Shown: one piece after another, positions 62,834-64,000 of the stretch
Layout of the letters: the number at the start of each line of letters is the position of its first letter
How positions within the stretch are numbered: the stretch's first letter is position 1
Source: Phycisphaerae bacterium
GTDB lineage: Bacteria; Planctomycetota; Phycisphaerae; Tepidisphaerales; Tepidisphaeraceae
Assembly (NCBI GenBank): GCA_025924315.1
Contig: JAICIO010000001.1
Coordinates: 1-64,000 of the forward strand
Reading direction: 5' to 3'
Length of the DNA stretch: 64,000 bases
Translations under genes and position numbers: made by a program
Notes under the pieces: generated by a model
What the model saw: the letters and a program-made list of their open reading frames with translations, nothing else
Database searches by the model: none
What the model was told of the DNA's origin: nothing

Positions 62834-63439
62834 TCACGCGTCCACTCGCTCGAGTTCTACAGCCGCAACAGAATTTCCACATTCCGGGCAGCGATCGGGC
62901 GTGGCGCGGAGGTCGTACCCGCATGTGGGGCAGCGGCCGTGCTGATCGTGTCGTCGCCTACGCCAGTAGCCGATGAACCACATCGCGGGGAGCACGGCGA
63001 AAGCGGGCATCAGAAGCCAATGCGGCGCAACAACGGTCAGCAGATAATAGGGGGGCCAATCCCCTTCATGCACGATCCCTGCATCAATGACCACGCCACA
63101 GCGATGAATAAGGTCCGCATTGTCTGAGTGTGATTCCTCTCGCCACGGCTTATCGCCAGCACGAAGGTAACTCCATCGAAAGTGAGGTACGGTCGGATCA
63201 TTCCGGTAAGCATCAATATTGAGTTGATCCGTCGCGGTTTCTCGCATGCACGCAAAGATGATCTCGCCCCTCGAAGAGTCGAGATCGTAGAATGATCGCG
63301 TCCATTTGTCTTCCGCCGTCGAGTCGAGAACAGATGAAAGGTGGTCGTACCTCCAATAACTTCTCGTCCAGAGAGAGACCACGCCGACAAGTAGCAGAGC
63401 GGAGATTGCCGTGAGCACGTTGAACGCACGACGTTTCAT
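62834..63439 (-). CDS. Small membrane protein with C-terminal zinc ribbon, paralogue
   Basis: 201 residues from the ATG at 63439, which overlaps the stop of the next gene (ATGA). N-terminal span AFNVLTAISALLLVGVVSL, an exported middle (SSVLDSTAEDKWTRSFYDLD), a second span (LLMPAFAVLPAMWFIGYW) and the ribbon CPTCGYDLRATPDRCPECG. The open frame extends upstream to 63634 but the family start is here. Function unknown. Confidence 0.72.
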   Translation of the reverse strand: MKRRAFNVLTAISALLLVGVVSLWTRSYWRYDHLSSVLDSTAEDKWTRSFYDLDSSRGEIIFACMRETATDQLNIDAYRNDPTVPHFRWSYLRAGDKPWREESHSDNADLIHRCGVVIDAGIVHEGDWPPYYLLTVVAPHWLLMPAFAVLPAMWFIGYWRRRRHDQHGRCPTCGYDLRATPDRCPECGNSVAAVELERVDA

Positions 63440-63885
63440 GTAGGGAGGCTCTTCGTGGATAAGGGTATTGCGCCACATTCCGGGCAGCGATCGGGCGTGG
63501 CACGTAGGTCGTATCCGCAGCGAATACAAACGCCGCATTTCGCCTTCATCTGTGACCGGCGAAGTAAGGCCCATCGAAGAGGAAGAGCCATCGCGCACAG
63601 CGCGGGGAACCAGTATGGAAACCTTATGAGCCACGGGCTTGTCGCGTTTTCACGTGGCATGCTGAACACGAAGCCAGCAAATGCAAAACGGAATGGCATC
63701 TTCCAAATGCTCCAACCATTAATCAGCACCGCGCCTCTGCGGGAAATGACGTTCATGGGCGTGCCATCAATCGAGTGGCACATCCAATCAGAAAAGCTGA
63801 AATAACTGCGTACCCACAGCAAGATTACTCCCACGCACAGTACCAGCGAGAGCGCGGCCAACATGTTGAACAGGAAGCGTTTCAC
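63436..63885 (-). CDS. Small membrane protein with C-terminal zinc ribbon, paralogue
   Basis: 149 residues. N-terminal span LFNMLAALSLVLCVGVILL, an external region of about 55 residues (shorter than in the neighbour), a second span FPALCAMALPLRWALL and the ribbon CIRCGYDLRATPDRCPECG. It overlaps the downstream paralogue by four bases, so the two are translated together. Sequence divergence outside the ribbon is large. Confidence 0.72.
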   Translation of the reverse strand: MKRFLFNMLAALSLVLCVGVILLWVRSYFSFSDWMCHSIDGTPMNVISRRGAVLINGWSIWKMPFRFAFAGFVFSMPRENATSPWLIRFPYWFPALCAMALPLRWALLRRSQMKAKCGVCIRCGYDLRATPDRCPECGAIPLSTKSLPT

Positions 63886-63942
63886 GGTCGGAAAGTTTAA
63901 TCGGGGAGCGCCAGCAATTCCGTGATTTCCAAAACATAAAAC

Positions 63943-64000
63943 TCATTCCACTTTTGGGACAGCCCCGCATTCAGGGCAGCGATCGGGCGTGGCGCGTAGG
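63943..64000 (-). CDS. C-terminal end of another zinc-ribbon paralogue, cut by window edge
   Basis: The last 19 codons read LRATPDRCPECGAVPKVE then TGA at 63943. It is the same ribbon as in the genes at 62834 and 63436, showing that the paralogue array continues beyond the window. Confidence 0.75.
   Translation of the reverse strand, partial: LRATPDRCPECGAVPKVE

Overview
The window reads as a chromosome segment of a Planctomycetota bacterium, most likely class Phycisphaerae (Tepidisphaeraceae-like). The evidence is high GC, a PEP-CTERM protein, a DUF4159/terpene-cyclase-repeat protein, many GTG/TTG starts, and a lineage-typical zinc ribbon (CGYDLRATPDRCPECG) on several small membrane proteins. 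The species cannot be named from the sequence alone. No phage, IS transposase or CRISPR array is visible. Every stretch longer than about 300 bases holds a gene, tRNA or repeat.

Layout. 1-4.5 kb: vitamin and amino-acid genes (panC partial, alr, thrC, dapB) and a 40-residue membrane peptide. 4.7-9.2 kb: tRNA-Lys, a PpiD/SurA-like membrane chaperone with a TPR protein, tRNA-Leu. 9.4-15.6 kb: phosphohexomutase, cysE, HU-like protein with an acidic tail, bioF, and an ECF sigma factor with a small putative anti-sigma. 15.7-22.9 kb: rlmN, mfd with a C-terminal SHOCT tail, an FAD oxidoreductase divergent from a stand-alone CarH-type B12 photosensor domain, ndk. 23.0-28.4 kb: an ECF sigma-ankyrin fusion, two small or unknown membrane proteins, ligA with two zinc fingers. 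28.5-37.7 kb: unknown membrane proteins, glucan phosphorylase, zinc-ribbon membrane proteins, omega-amidase-like hydrolase, glcD-like oxidase, DUF3467 protein. 37.9-50.2 kb: an envelope-glycan block (two GT2s, one cut by an in-frame TGA; a HldE with reversed domain order; a methyltransferase; a large CgeB/Maf-like glycosyltransferase), then lptD and sppA. 50.3-57.4 kb: small peptide, PEP-CTERM protein, DUF4159 protein, argD, lipoprotein, trpF. 57.5-61.6 kb: a divergent cluster of lipoproteins resembling COG3014, LpoB (two clear copies, one possible) and YcfL, a candidate system for activating peptidoglycan synthases. 61.7-64 kb: tRNA-Tyr, then zinc-ribbon paralogues and a small lipoprotein gene broken by a 10-bp tandem duplication.

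The most unusual property of the window is its repeat content. At least eight families of 55-125 bp inverted repeats sit between genes. The main family (seven copies) has arms that are themselves palindromes, exists in two sequence versions with compensating changes in all stems, and provides the TAG stop codon of four genes. Other hairpin elements lie inside genes: one encodes the hydrophobic core of a lipoprotein signal peptide and a half-element sits in frame in bioF. The strongest candidates for undescribed biology are this repeat system, the sigma-ankyrin regulator, Mfd-SHOCT, and the Lpo-like cluster.
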